From Dama dama (taxonomy: Eukaryota; Chordata; Mammalia; Artiodactyla; Cervidae): a stretch of DNA of 64,000 nt. Of the stretch, positions 1 through 11,905 are shown piece after piece (position 1 is the stretch's first letter; each line of letters starts with the position of its first letter). The stretch is taken from NCBI RefSeq assembly GCF_033118175.1, contig NC_083699.1, positions 32,998,501 to 33,062,500 of the forward strand, read 5' to 3'. A program made the position numbers and the translations under genes. The notes under the pieces are model-generated. The model ran no database searches. It was not told the origin of the DNA and saw only the letters and a list, made by a program, of their open reading frames with translations.

Positions 1-1816
1 ACCATCCTAAAAAAAAGAAAAGCAAAAAAGCAAAATGTCTGTCTGAGGAGGCTTAACAAATAGCTGTGAAAAGAAGAGAAGCAAAAAGCAAAGGAGAAAA
101 AGAAAGATATACTCATTTGAATGCAGAGTTCCAAAGAATAGAAAGGAGAGATAAGAAAGCCTCCCTCAGGATCAGGACAAAGAAACAGAGGAAAACAATA
201 GAATGGGAAACTAGAGATCCCTTCAAGAAAATTAGTGATACCATGGGAACATTTCTTGCAAAGATGGGCTTGATAAAGGACAGAAATGGTATGGACCTAA
301 CAGAAGCAGAAGATATTAAGAGGTGGCAAGAATACACAGACAAACTATACAAAAAAGATCTTCACGATCCAGATAATCATGATGGTGTGATCACTCACCT
401 AGAGCCAGACATCATGGAATGCAAAGTCAAGTGCGCCTTAGGAAGCATCACGATAAACAAAGCTAGTGGGGGTGATGGAATTCCAGTTGAGCTATTTGAA
501 ATCCTGAAAGATGATGCTATGAAAGTGCTACACTCAATATGCCAGCAAATTTGGAAAACTCAGCAGTGGACACAGGACTGAAAAAGGTCCGTTTTCATTC
601 CAATCCCAAAGAAAGGCAATGCCAAAGAATTGGCACACAATTGGCACACAAACTACCACACAATTGCATTCATCTCACACGCTAGTAAAGTAATGCTCAA
701 AAATCTCCAAGCCAGTCATCAGCAATACATGAGCCGTGAACTTCCAGATGTTCAAGCTGGTTTTAGAAAAGGCAGAGGAACCAGAGATCAAAATGCCAAC
801 ATCCACTGGATCATCGAAAAAGCAAGAGAATTCCAGAAAAACATCTATTTCTGCTTTATTGGCTATGCCAAAGCCTTTGACTGTGTGGATCACAATAAAC
901 TGCAGAAAATTCTAAAAGAGATGGGCATACCAGATCTCCCGACCTGCCTCTTGAGAAACCTGTATGCAGGTCAGGAAGCAACAGTTAGAATTGGACATGG
1001 AACAACTCACTGGTTTCAAATAGGGAAAGGAGTACGTCAAGGCTGTATATTGTCACCATGCTTATTTAACTTATATGCAGAGTACATCATGAGAAACGCT
1101 GGGCTGGATGAAGCATAAGCTGGAACCAAGATTGCTGGGAGAGATATCAATAACCTCAGATATGCAGGTGACACCACCCTTATGGCAGAAAGTGAAGAAG
1201 AACTAAAGAACCTCTTGATGAAAGTGAAAGAGGAGAGTGGAAAAGTTGGCTTAAAACTCAACATTCAGAAAACAAAGATCATGGCATCCGGTCAAATCAC
1301 TTCATGGCAAATAGATGGAGAAACAGTGGAAACAGTGGTAAATTACCTTGCCAACAAAGGTCTGTCTAGTCAAGGATATGGTTTTTCCAGTAGTTGTATG
1401 GATGTGAGAGTTGAACTATAAAGAAAGCTGAGTGCCGAAGAATTGATGCTTTTGAACTGTGATGTTGGAGAAGACTCTTGAGAGTCCCTTGGACTGCAAG
1501 GAGATCCAACCAGTCCATCCTAAAGGAAATCAGTCCTGAATATCCATTGGAAGGACTGATGTTGAAGCTGGAACTCCAATACTTTTGCCACCTGATATGA
1601 AGAGCTGACTCATTTGAAAAGACCCTGATGCTGAGAAAGATTGAAGGCAAGAGGAGAAGGGAAGGACAGAGGATGAGATCATTGGATGGCATCACCAATT
1701 CAATAGGCATGAGTTTGAATAGACTCCAGCAGTTGCTGATGGACAGGGAGGCCTGCTGTGCTGCAGTCCATGGGGTCACAAAGAGTCATACACAACTGAG
1801 CGACTGAACTGAACTG
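1..1816 (+). mobile_element. BovB (RTE LINE) fragment, continues off the left edge
   Basis: The sequence matches the other BovB copies here from the endonuclease-RT linker through reverse transcriptase to the 3' end, which finishes in the (ACTGA)n-like tail near 1800-1816. The left side starts abruptly at the window edge, so the element probably extends further upstream. A deletion of roughly 140 bp near 1340-1350 removes the stretch between the GETVETV and LPTKV regions seen in sister copies. Several frameshifts and a TGA near 580 break the reading frame. Identity is high confidence from repeated internal matches; the family name is from knowledge of ruminant genomes. Confidence 0.93.
66..1421 (+). 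pseudogene. Broken BovB endonuclease/RT polyprotein fragment
   Basis: Three open pieces (66-581, 630-1118, 1182-1421) together encode part of a BovB polyprotein, the enzyme that copies element RNA into the genome. Visible landmarks are SGGDGIPVELF, the RT motif A block YAKAFDCVDH and the motif B block RQGCILSPCLFNLY. The catalytic motif C, YADD in most sister copies, reads YAGD at 1161-1172, which removes one of the two catalytic aspartates. With the stops and the internal deletion, this copy cannot make active enzyme. Confidence 0.88.
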
Positions 1817-1821
1817 ACAGA

Positions 1822-1965
1822 TGAAAATCCCTGGGTCGGGAGGATCCTCTGGAGAAGGGCATGGCAACCTACTCCAGTATTCTTGCCTAGAGAATTCTGA
1901 ACAGACCATGGGGTCGTGAAGAGTCGGACACAACTGAGCAACTAACACTTTCACTTTCACTTTTC
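1822..1965 (+). mobile_element. Bov-tA SINE, 5'-truncated
   Basis: The tRNA-derived head is missing. The body starts at the CCCTGGGTCGGG part and runs through the ACTCCAGTATTCTTGCC core to a GAGTCGGACACAACTGAGC end with a (TTTCAC)n tail. It sits directly after the BovB tail and before a MIR. The MIR-like sequence AGATGA-AAAA appears in similar form on both sides and may be a decayed target duplication. Confidence 0.82.
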
Positions 1966-2097
1966 ATAGATGACAAAACTAAAGCTTCGAGAAGTTAGGT
2001 GCCTTGCCTGAGACTACACAGGTTGGAAGTACAGGGGGAGAATTCAAACAATCTAAAGCCAGATCCCACATGCTTAGTCCCTCCTCTTACTACCTCC
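1966..2097 (-). mobile_element. MIR SINE fragment (ancient)
   Basis: The plus strand reads like the complement of a MIR: a GATGAcaAAACTaAAG block, then a decayed AAGTTAGGTGCCTTGCC and CACAGGTTGGAAGT core. Divergence is high, as expected of an element that predates ruminants. Confidence 0.7.
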
Positions 2098-2103
2098 CTA
2101 GAA

Positions 2104-2222
2104 TCAAATGATGATGTTTGAGAAAATGAGGCAAGTCAAGCCCAAGTCAGTTTTTATGTGAAGAGGTCAGGCTTCAACCCCTGATCTTCTAACTATAATG
2201 CCTAGCAACTGAGCCACTACCT
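2104..2222 (-). mobile_element. Second MIR-like remnant
   Basis: The end of this stretch (CTTCAACCCCTGATCTTCTAACT, then a GCAACTGAGCCACTAC block) resembles the end of an antisense MIR. It lies right after a first MIR. The match is weak and could be chance. Confidence 0.4.
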
Positions 2223-2837
2223 ATCCCAGCTTCCTGCATTGTGTCTCCAGATAAGTGAACATTTAAGCAATCTAAAGAATAATCTGTACATTTCTCTGTT
2301 TCATTTTGTTAACAAAACCATAAACAAAGAATCAGTCATTAATTGCAAATGTATCACTTGGATACTTACTGATTCCTCCAAAGTCTTTCTTTTCCTCAGA
2401 AGTTTTGATTTCAGAAGTTTATTAATCCTTCCATCCCAAACACTGGGTCAACCTTGCTGTACCTTATCCTGAAAGTATTAGATCAGTCAGTATCTGTCAA
2501 CTTTAGTAAACCAATAGACGTAGAATACTAATTTTAGAAGATGAATGTTTGTTTTTTCTTTACCTCTCAAAACAATATAGATTAGTAAAAAAATCTCAAT
2601 TGAAATGTGCCAAGTGGGAAAACTAAATTCAGAACTCCTGATTTGCTAAACTTCCTCCCATATTTACTGTAGTTACTTATAACAAATTGAATTTTGGATA
2701 ACAATTGCTCTTATCTTCAAAGTTTAAAAACCTCTTTTATCAAAAATCGTAAAAATGTAACTTTGGTAGAAGTAAGGGTGGGTAGACCAAAGGCATTTTA
2801 GTTAATGCCCAAATTATTTCTGAACATCTTATAACCT
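2223..2837. other. Unique AT-rich sequence
   Basis: I see no repeat family, coding signal or RNA gene. The plus-strand open frame at 2239-2472 has no recognisable domain and a composition expected of noncoding DNA. Confidence 0.5.
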
Positions 2838-3087
2838 TCAGTTCAGTTCATCGCTCAGTTGTGTCCGAGTCCTTGTGACCCCATGAACCGCAGCAGCCAG
2901 GCCTCCCTGTCCATCACCAACTCCTGGAGTTTACCCAAACCCATGTCCATTGTGTCGGTGATGCCATCCAACCATCTCATCCTCTGTCGTCCCCTTCTCC
3001 TCCTGCCCTCAATCTTTCCCAGCATCAGGGTCTTTTCAAATGAGTTAGCTCTTTGCATCAGGTGGCCAAAGTATTGGAATTTCAAGA
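2838..3087 (-). mobile_element. BovB 3'-end fragment (about 250 bp)
   Basis: The complement reads as the last 250 bp of BovB, from the CCAATACTTTGGCCACCTG region to the ACTGAACTGAA tail, which lies at the left (2838-2850). It is a severely 5'-truncated insertion. No convincing target duplication directly abuts it. Confidence 0.9.
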
Positions 3088-5268
3088 ATTAATTATTTCA
3101 GATCTTAAGGCAGCTGTGTGATTGGACACACCCAGCATTTCTTAACATATGTATTGTCTCTTTCAGGGTCTTAATTCTGTAGTCACTTGATATTTACATG
3201 ATTAATGAACCCTTTTAAGCTCAGAAATCTCAATGAGCAAAGGCCAGATCTGGAGAGAGTCTGCAAATTTCCATTCATACCAGATCAAATTTAGGAATAT
3301 TACTTCCCTATGGTCTCTACACCTCTCCTCCTTACTTTTTAACTGTAATTTAATAATATCAAGTGACAAGAAATTTTAAAAGTTTAAAGCACATAAAATG
3401 TGCAAATCCCTTCAAAAGACAGGCATATAGAAGTAAATGCCAAGGGGTAGCTATAAAAACATAAAAAGTAGTGCTGCCCATGGTGAGCTACAGTGTATAT
3501 AATCAACATAAAGAAAATGTTCAAGCTTTTAAAAACACTATTCAGCAAAATGCATACATCTGCAGGCTGAACCTGACAGCAGAAACAATGGTTTGTAATG
3601 ACTAGTCATAATTCTAATCAAGAATCTAGTATTCTTGATCATTTAATAATTAGAACTTTTTTCATTATCAATATCTTTAGATACCTCACAGTTGAAAGTT
3701 ATGGTGTCCATGTGTTATTACCTCAAGTTTAAGTGTTCAGAAAGCTGGATCGAATATTAAAGATGCTAAAAGGGAGTATAAAATTTCTTTTTTTCATTGC
3801 CTTTTGGGAGTGTTACCTGTACATTGATGGACTGAAATGTGCTTGCCTGCCCTGTGAAACCACAGATCTTCCATCATGTAACCAGATCTGATAAAAATTG
3901 CTGAGAAGCCAAGAAAAGCCAATAAGATGAGAATATCACATGCAGTACTCAGAGGAAGCTACACAAAAATGCTTCATGTTTTGGTCCAGTTGTAAAGAAC
4001 TTTTATTTTTTAGCTCAGACTAAGGAAATTTTGGTAGGAGGTTCTTCAGTATTGCAGATTTTAGTGAACAGTGTAGAGGTAGTAAGCTGTTCCACAGAAA
4101 ACAATGTGACTTCTCTTGATATTTTTAACTCTATCATATCCACTGTATGATTTTTTAGCCCCAGAATTAGCAATGAAATCTAGATGACTTACCCAATGTG
4201 ATTTGTATTGGGCTCATAAGAGTCAAAGGCTTCAATAATTTTGATTGTGACTGTGACTATGACTAGGTGATAATTTGAAATCAGTATGACATCATTATTA
4301 ATCACACAAAATTGTTCTTGAAACAAAATTCATTTTGGCAAGACTTTCAAAAAATCTGGCTCCAGGCATGAGATGCTGGCATATATTTTTTCACGAAGTT
4401 TATTGGTAATTTGTACTTATTTTGTAAAATGTCTATTCATATCTTTGTAAAAATCTTGTTTTAAATCAATTAGTTTAAAAACAATTAATTATAGTGCTGC
4501 TCATGACTTCCTTTCTAAAAAGCAAGCTATACAGAAAAATAAAACATTTTTTTAAAGCCTCTTCTTCTTCCTCTAACTTCTCCTTCACTCTACATCTTTC
4601 TAGAATTTCCTATGGGTTTACAAGTTTATATATGTGTATAATATAGTTTAAACAAGTTCACTTAAATTGAATTCAATAAATATGAATTCTGCAACTTGTT
4701 CTTTGTCATCTCTCAATACTTTTTGAGAGGTTTTTTTTTCCAAGTGAGCCCTCTAGAATTTTCTTTACCAATAATCTTATTAATGAATATTTAACTTATT
4801 ACCTTTTTTTTCTGGCTATTACAACCTATGAGAATATATGATTTGTTTAGTAATACTTTAATATCTAGTATTAACAAAAGTACAGTAGGAGAAATGTCAC
4901 AGATGTTAAGTGATCTCTGTTCTATCACCTATGCAAATTATTCAATTAGTTATGCTATATTCTAAACTCTAAATGATAGGTATGCCCAAGTTATACTGTA
5001 AATTGACCAAAAACTAATATTATAGTAATCAGTATGCTTGTTTATTCTCTGAATGTATTATTGACATCATCAGAAATGAGTTCAGCATGTCTTGGTTATT
5101 TTAAGCTGCAAAGGGAGATTTGCCAGTATGACAGGCATATTTAAACCTCCATGAAAACTCATGGCTATTTTTTAAACAAAAGGATTCAGAATTCCTTGTT
5201 AAGAGCAACAAAAACAATTATTTCAGCAATTAAAATCTGGCAACCTTTTAAACAAAAGGACACAAATC
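3088..5268. other. Unique AT-rich intergenic sequence
   Basis: About 2.2 kb without a recognisable transposon, RNA gene or exon. Pyrimidine tracts followed by AG occur (for example near 4000-4013 and 4560-4610), but none leads into a convincing coding stretch. Very old unrecognised repeats cannot be excluded. Confidence 0.5.
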
Positions 5269-8200
5269 TTTTTTTAGGATTTTTAAAATGTATTTTTTAT
5301 TGAAGGATACTTGGTTTACAGAATTTTGTTGTTTTCTGCCAAACCTCAACATGAATCAGCCACAGGTATACATATATCACCTCCCTTTTGAACCTCCCTC
5401 CCATCTTCCACTCCATCCTACAGCTCCAGGTTGATACAGAGCCCCTGTTTGAATTTCCTGAGACATACAGCAAATTCCCGTTGACTATCTATTTTACATA
5501 TGGTAATATAAGTTTCCATGTTACTCTTTCCATACATCTCACCCTCTCCGCCCCACTCCCCATGTCCATAAGTCTATTCTCTATGTCTGTTTCTCCACTG
5601 CTAGCCTGTGAATAAATTCTTCAGAGCCGTTTTTCTAGATTCCATATATATGCATTAGAATATAATATTTATCTTTCTGACTTACTTCACTCTATAAACA
5701 GGCTCTAGGTTCAGCCACCTCATCAAAACCGACTCAAATGCAATCCTGTTTATGGCTGAGTAATACTATCCATTGTATACATGTACCACAACTTCTTTAT
5801 CCATTCATCTTTTGACAGACATCTAGGTTGCTTCCATGTTTTAGCTATTGTAAATAGTCCTGCAATGAACAATGGGATACATGTGTCTTCTTCAGCTTTG
5901 ATTTCCTCAAGGTATATGTCTAGGAGTGAGATTGCTAGGTCATATGGTGGTTTTATTTCTTCTTTTTAAAGAATCTCCATACCATCTTCCATAGTGGCTA
6001 TATCAATTTACATTCCCACCAACAGTGCAAGAGCATTCCCTTTTCTCCACACTCTCTCCAGCATTTATTGTTTGTAGACTTTTTGATGATGGCCATTCTG
6101 ACCAGTGTGAGGTGATATCTCATTGTAGTTTTGATTTTCATTTCCCTAAAAATGAGCCATGTTGAGCATCTTTTCATTGTTTGTTAGCCATCTGTATATC
6201 TTCTTTGGAGACATGTCTGTTCAGGTCTTTTTGCCACTTTTTGATTGGGTTGTTTGTTTTCTGGCATTGAGTTGTATGAGCTGCTTGTATATTTTGGAAA
6301 TTAAATCTTTACCAGTTGGTTCATTTGCTATTATATTCTCCCATTCTAAGGGGTGTCTTTTCACCTTGCTTACAGTTTCCTTTTTTGTGCAAAAGCTTTT
6401 AAATTTAATCAGGTCCCACTTGTTTACTTTTGTTTTTATTTCCATTACTCTGGGAGGTGGGTCATAGAGGATCTTGCTTTGATTTATGTCATTGAGTGTT
6501 CTGCCTATATTTTCCTCTAAGAGTTTTATAGTTTCTGGTCTTATATTTTGTTTTTTAATCTATTTTAAGTTTATCCTTGCATATGGTGTTAGGAAGTGTT
6601 CTAATTTCATTCTTCTACACATAGCTGTCCAGTTTTCCCAGCACCATTTATTGAAGAGGCTATTTTTTCCCCATTGTATATTCTTGCCTCCTTTGTCAAA
6701 AATAAGATATCCATAGGTGCATGGGTTTATTTCTGGGCTTTCTATCTTGTTTCAGTTCAGTTCAGTCACTTGGTCATGTCCAAATCTGTGGTCCCAGGGG
6801 CTTCATGACAGGCTCCCCTGTCCATCACCAAATCCCAGAGTTTACTCAAACTCATGTCCATTGAGTCAGTGATGCCATCCAACCATCTCATCCTCTGTCA
6901 TCTGCTTCTCCTCCTGCCTTCAATCTTTCCCAGCATCAGGGTCTTTTCAAATAAGTCAGCTCTTCGCATTAGGTGGTCAAAGTATTGGAGCTTCAGCTTC
7001 AGCATCAGTCCTTCCAATGAATATTCAGGGCTGATTTCCTTTAGGATGGACTGGTTGGATCTCCTTGCAGTCCAAGGGACTCTCAAGAGTCTTCTCCAAC
7101 ACCACAGTCCAAAAGCATCAATTCTTCGGTGCTCAGCTTTCTTTATACTCCAACTCTCACATCCATACATGACTACTGGAAAAAGTTGGCAAAGTAACGT
7201 CTCTGCTTTTTAATATGCTGTCTAGGTTGGTCATCGCTTTTCTTCCAATGAGCAGGCATCTTTTAATTTCATGGCTGCAGCCACCCTCGGCAGTAATCTT
7301 GTTCCATTGGTCTATATTTCTGTTTCTGTGCCAGTATCATACTGTCTTGATGACTGTAGCTTTGTAGTATAAACTGAAGATAGGAAGGTTGATTCCTTTA
7401 GCTCCATTCTTCTTTCTCAAAACTGCTTTGGCTATTCAGGGTCTTTTGTGTTTCCATATGAATTGTGGAATTTTTTGTTCTAGTTCTGTGAAAAATGCCG
7501 TTGGTAATTTGTTAGGGATTGTATTGAATCTGTAGATTGTGCTTGGTAGTATAGTTATTTTCACAATTTTGATTCTTCCTACCTAGGAACATGGAATATC
7601 TCTCCATCTGTTTATGTCCTCTTTTCTTTCATCAGTGTCTTATAATTTTCTGTGTACAGTTCTTTTGTCTCCTTAGGTAAGTTTAATCCTAAATGTTTTA
7701 TTCTTTTTGCTGCAATGGTGAATGGGATTGATTCCTTAATTTCTCTTTCTGATTTTTCATTGTTAGTATAGTGAAATTCAAGTGACTTCTGTGTATTGAT
7801 TTTGTATCCTGCAACTTTGTTAAATTATTGATTAGCACTAGTAATTTTCTGATACTATCTTTAGGGCTTTCTATGTTCAGTATCATGTCATCTGCAGACA
7901 GTGAGAGCTTTACTTGTTTTCTGACTTGGATTCCTTTTATTTCTTTGTCTTTTCTGGTTGCTGTAGCTAGGACTTCCAGAACTTTGTTGGTTAATAGGGT
8001 GAAAGGGGACACCCTTGTCTTGTTCCTTATCTTAGGGGGAATGCTTTCAGTTTTTCACCATTGACAATAATTGTAAGCTTATCATATATGGCCTTTACTA
8101 TGTTGAGGTAGGTTCCTTCTATGCCCATTTTTTAAAGAGTTTTAATCACAAATGGGTGCTGAATTTTGTCAAAAGCTTTTTCTGCATCTATTGAGATTAT

Positions 8201-9914
8201 CATATGGTTTTTATCTTTTGATTTTTTTTTAATATGGTGTATCACATTGATTGATTTGCATATATTGAAGAATCCTTGTATCCCTGGGATAAAGTCCACT
8301 TGGTCATGGTGTATGAGCTTTTTGATGTGTTGCCGAATTCTCTTTCCTAAAATTTTGTTGCAGGTTTTTGCATCTATGTTTATCAATGATATGGGCCTGT
8401 AGTTTACTTTTTTGTGTTGTCTTTGGTTTTGGGTGATGGCGGCCTCATAGAATGAGTTTGGAAGTGTTCCTTCCTCTGGAATTTTTTGAAAGAGTTTTAG
8501 AAAGATAGGCATTAGCTCTTCTCTAAATGTTTGATAGAATTCTCCTGTGAAGCCATCTGGTCCTGGGCTTTTGTATTTTGGCAGATTTTTTATCACAGCT
8601 TTAATTTCAGTGCTTGTAATTGCGTTGTTCATAATTTCTCCTTCTTCCTGGTTCAGTCTTGGAAGATTGAACTTTTCTAAGAATCTGTCCATTTCTTTCA
8701 GGTTATCCATTTTATTGCCATATAATTGTTCGTAATAGTGTCTTATAATCCTTTCTATTTTTGAGTTGTCTGTTGTAACCTCTCCTTTTTAATTTCTAAT
8801 TTTGTTTGATTTGATTCTTTCTTATTTTCTTGATAAGCCTGGCTAAAGTTTTGTCAATTTTGTTCTCAAGAACCAGCTTTTAGTTTTATTAATCTTTACT
8901 ATTGTTTCTTTCATTTCTTTTTCATTTATTTCTGCTCAGATATTTACGACTTCTTTCCTTCAACTAACTTTGGGGTTTTTTGTTCTTCCTTTTCCAGTTG
9001 TTTTGGGTATAAGGTTAGGTTTTCTATTCGATGTTTTTCTTGTTTCTTGACGTAACATTGTATTGCTATAAACTTCCCTCTTGGAACTGATTTTGCTGCA
9101 TCCCATAGGTTTTGAGTTGTTGTGTTTTGTCATTTGTTTCTAGAAATTTTTTTGATTTCTCTTTTGATTTCTTCAGTAACCTGTTGGTTATTTAGAAACG
9201 TATTGTTTAATTTCAATGTGTTTGTGTTTTTTACAGTTTTTTTCCCTGTAATTGATATCTAGTCTCATAGTGCTGTGGTTGGAAAAGATGCTTGATATGG
9301 TTTCAATTTTCTTAAGTTTACTGAGGTTTTATTTGTGACCCAAGATGTGGTCTATCCTGGAGAATGTTCCATGTGCACTTGAGAAGAAAGTGTATTCTCC
9401 TGCATTTGGATGGAATGTCCTGAAGATATCAGTGAGATCCATCTTATCTAATGTATCATTTAAGACTCATGTTTTGTTATTAATTTTATGTTTTGATGAT
9501 CTGTCCATTGGTGTGAGTGGGGAGTTAAAGTCTCCTACTATTATTGTGTTACTGTAAATTTCTCCTTTATGTCTGTTAGTGTTTATCTTATGTATTGAGG
9601 TACTCCTATGTTGGATGCATAGATATTTACAATTGTTATGGCTTCCTCTTGAATTGATTCCTTGATCATTATGTAGTGTCCTTCCTTATCTCCTGTAATC
9701 TTCTTTAAGGTCTATTTTGTTTGATATGAGGATTGCTACTCCAGCTTTCTTTTCCTTCCCATTTAATGGAATATATTTTTCCACTCTCTCCCTTTCAGTC
9801 TATACATGTCTTTATGTCTTAGGTGAGTTTCTTGTAGACAACATGTATATGGGTATTGTTTTTGTATCCATTCAGCCAGTCTATGTCTTTTGGTTGGAGC
9901 ATTTAATCCATTTA
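5269..9914 (-). mobile_element. L1 LINE, antisense, almost full ORF2 span, split by a BovB
   Basis: The left end is a T run (the L1 poly(A) tail), followed by the 3' UTR and then ORF2 read on the minus strand. Recognisable pieces are the C-terminal region near 5800-6450, RT with SIDAEKAFDKIQH near 8165-8200 and SPGPDGFTGEFYQTF near 8540-8590, the linker near 9100-9250, and endonuclease up to a stretch resembling NGLNAPTKRHRL at 9880-9914. It therefore reaches about the first 15 residues of ORF2. Many stops make it inactive. A BovB sits inside it at 6752-7295, and another BovB abuts its 5' end. Confidence 0.9.
6752..7295 (-). mobile_element. BovB fragment nested in L1
   Basis: This is a 544-bp 5'-truncated BovB with its 3' tail at the left. 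The L1 sequence stops at TTTCTATCTTGTT and resumes with CTTGTTCCATTGGTC. The 8-bp duplication ATCTTGTT lies at 6744-6751 and 7296-7303. Part of the L1-like pattern of the target is restored when the insert is removed, so BovB arrived after this L1. Confidence 0.93.
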
Positions 9915-11450
9915 GTTCAGTTCGGTTCAGTCACTCAGTCATGTCGGACTCTGCAACACCTGGACCACAGCACACCAGGCCTCCCTGTCCATCACCAACT
10001 CCCAGAGTTTTGCTGGTAAAGTAATGTCTCTGCTTTTAAATATGCTGTCTAGGTTGGTCATAACTTTTCTCCAAAGGAGTAAGCATCTTTTAATTTCATG
10101 GCTGCAGTCAATATCTGCAGTGATTTTGGAGGCCAAAAAAATAAAGTCCCTCACTGTTTCCACTGTTTCCCCATCTATTTGCCAAGAAATGATGGAACCA
10201 GATGCCATGATCTTAGTTTTCTGAATGTTAAGTTTTAAGCCAACTTTTCCACTCTCCTCTTTCTTTTTCATCAAGAGGCTCTTTAGTTCTTCTTTGCTTT
10301 CTGCCATAAGGGTGGTATCATCTGCATATCTGAGGTTATTGATATTTGTCCTGGCAATCTTGGTTCCAGCTTGTGCTTCCTCCAGCCCAGAGTTTCTCAT
10401 GATGTATCTGCATATAAATTAAATAAACAGGGTGACAATATACAGTCTTGATGTACTCCTTTTCCTATTTGGAAAAAGTCTGTTGTTCCATATCCAGTTC
10501 TAACTGTTGCTTCCTGACCTGCATACAGGTTTCTCAAGAGGCTGGTCAGGGGGTCTGGTATTCCCATCTCTTTCAGAATTTTCCACAGTTTATTGTGATC
10601 CACACAGTCAAAGGCTTTGTCATAGTCAGTAAGGCAGAAATAGATGTTTTTCTGGAACTCTCTTGCTTTTTCGATGATCCAGTAGATGTTGGCAATTTGA
10701 TCTCTGGTTCCTCTGTCTTTTCTAAAACCAGCATGAACATCTGGAAGCTCCCAGTTCACATACTGCTGAAGCCTGGCTTGGAGAATTTTAAGCATTACTT
10801 TACTAGTGTGTGAGATGAGTGCAATTTTGTGGTAGTTTGAGCATTCTTTGGCACTGCCTTTCTTTGGGATTGGAATGAAAACAGACCTTTTCCAGTCCTG
10901 TGGCCACTGCTGAGTTTTCCAAATTTGATAGCATATTGTGTGCAGGTCTTCAACAGCATCATCTTTTAGGATTTTATATAGCTCAACTGGAATTCCATCA
11001 CCTCCACTAGTTTTGTTCATAGTGATGCTTCCTAAGGCCCACTTGACTTCACATTCCATGATGTCTGGCTCTAGGTGAGTAATTATACCATCGTGATTAT
11101 CTGGGTTGTGAAGATATTTTTAGTATAGTTCTTCTGTGTATTGTTGCCACTTCTTCTTAATATGTTCTGCTTCTGTTAGGTCCATAGCATTTCTTTCCTT
11201 TAGGATGCTCATCTTTGCATGAAATGTTCCCTTGGTATCTCTAAGTTTCTTGAAGAGATCGCTGGTCTTTCCCATTCTATTGTTTTCTTCTATTTCTTTG
11301 CATTGATCACCGAGGAAGGCTTTCTTGTCTCTCCTTGCTATTCTTTGGAACTCTGCATTCAGATGGGTATATCTTTCCTTTTCTCCTTTGCTTTTCACTT
11401 CTCTTCTTTTCACAGCTATTTGTAAGGCCTCCTCAGACAGCCATTTGCTG
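9915..11450 (-). mobile_element. BovB fragment with internal deletion
   Basis: The 3' tail lies at the left (9915-9935) and the element runs to the linker block complementary to ATGGCTGTCTGAGGAGGCC near 11,430-11,450. Around 10,010 the text jumps from the 3'-terminal region straight to GCTGGTAAAGTAATGTC, so roughly 480 bp present in sister copies are missing. L1 sequence does not resume on the right, so either the insertion hit the 5' end of the L1 or flanking DNA was lost. Confidence 0.9.
9939..11413 (-). pseudogene. Broken BovB RT polyprotein fragment
   Basis: Minus-strand open pieces at 11,120-11,413, 10,397-11,059 and 9,939-10,400 cover linker and RT. RT blocks seen are SGGDGIPVELY, YDKAFDCVDH (A of YAKAF replaced by D) and an intact YADDTTL. 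Stops and frameshifts separate the pieces, and the deletion near 10,010 removes most of the C-terminal domain. It is not functional. Confidence 0.85.
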
Positions 11451-11513
11451 ATATTTAGTATAAGTATTAATGCTATTTATTAATAGTAATAATATTTAGA
11501 TATTTAGTATAAG
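11450..11513 (+). repeat. 15-bp direct repeat in AT-rich DNA
   Basis: GATATTTAGTATAAG occurs at 11,450-11,464 and again, identically, at 11,499-11,513. The first copy begins exactly where BovB homology ends. Confidence 0.85.
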
Positions 11514-11624
11514 CTTACCTATCTACTAATTCAAGAAGACTAAATTAGGTGATCCATCCTAAAATTTATTATTTGGATATAGCTTTCAAAGCATTTTTAG
11601 AATATCAATTTTATTTCAATACTA

Positions 11625-11760
11625 CCACATTCAACAAGTTTTTAATGAGCATCTTCTATATTCCAATGTTCTGAGAGCCTGGGATACATCAGTGAACAGA
11701 CCAGATGTTCTGGTCTGGACCAGAACAGTCCTTTATAGGACTTACATTTTAGCTTACATC
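11625..11760 (-). mobile_element. L2 LINE 3'-end remnant
   Basis: The plus strand shows the complement of the L2 3' end: a decayed TTTTTAATGAGCATCTTC, GGGATACATCAGTGAACAGA and a GGACTTACATTTTAG block. A short inverted repeat around CCAGATGTTCTGGTCTGGACC sits in it. Confidence 0.55.
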
Positions 11761-11761
11761 T

Positions 11762-11905
11762 TGTGAGATAAATATTATTTACATTTTACATAGGATGCCA
11801 TATACAGTCAGATACAGACAATTGCCCTAGATAAGTTGGTAGGAAGCAGAGTTAGAATTTAGACTCAGGGCTTCTCATTCATGGATTATGCTCTTTCCAT
11901 GCTAA
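11762..11905 (-). mobile_element. MIR SINE remnant
   Basis: The blocks ATTTACATTTTACATAGGAT, GACAATTGCCCTAGATAAG and AGCAGAGTTAGAATTTAGACTC follow the order of an antisense MIR. It is strongly diverged. Confidence 0.5.

Noticed and set aside
2811..3099. AATTATTTC on both sides of the short BovB at 2,838 as a target duplication
   Set aside because: The left copy lies about 17 bp away from the element edge, so it does not frame the insertion.
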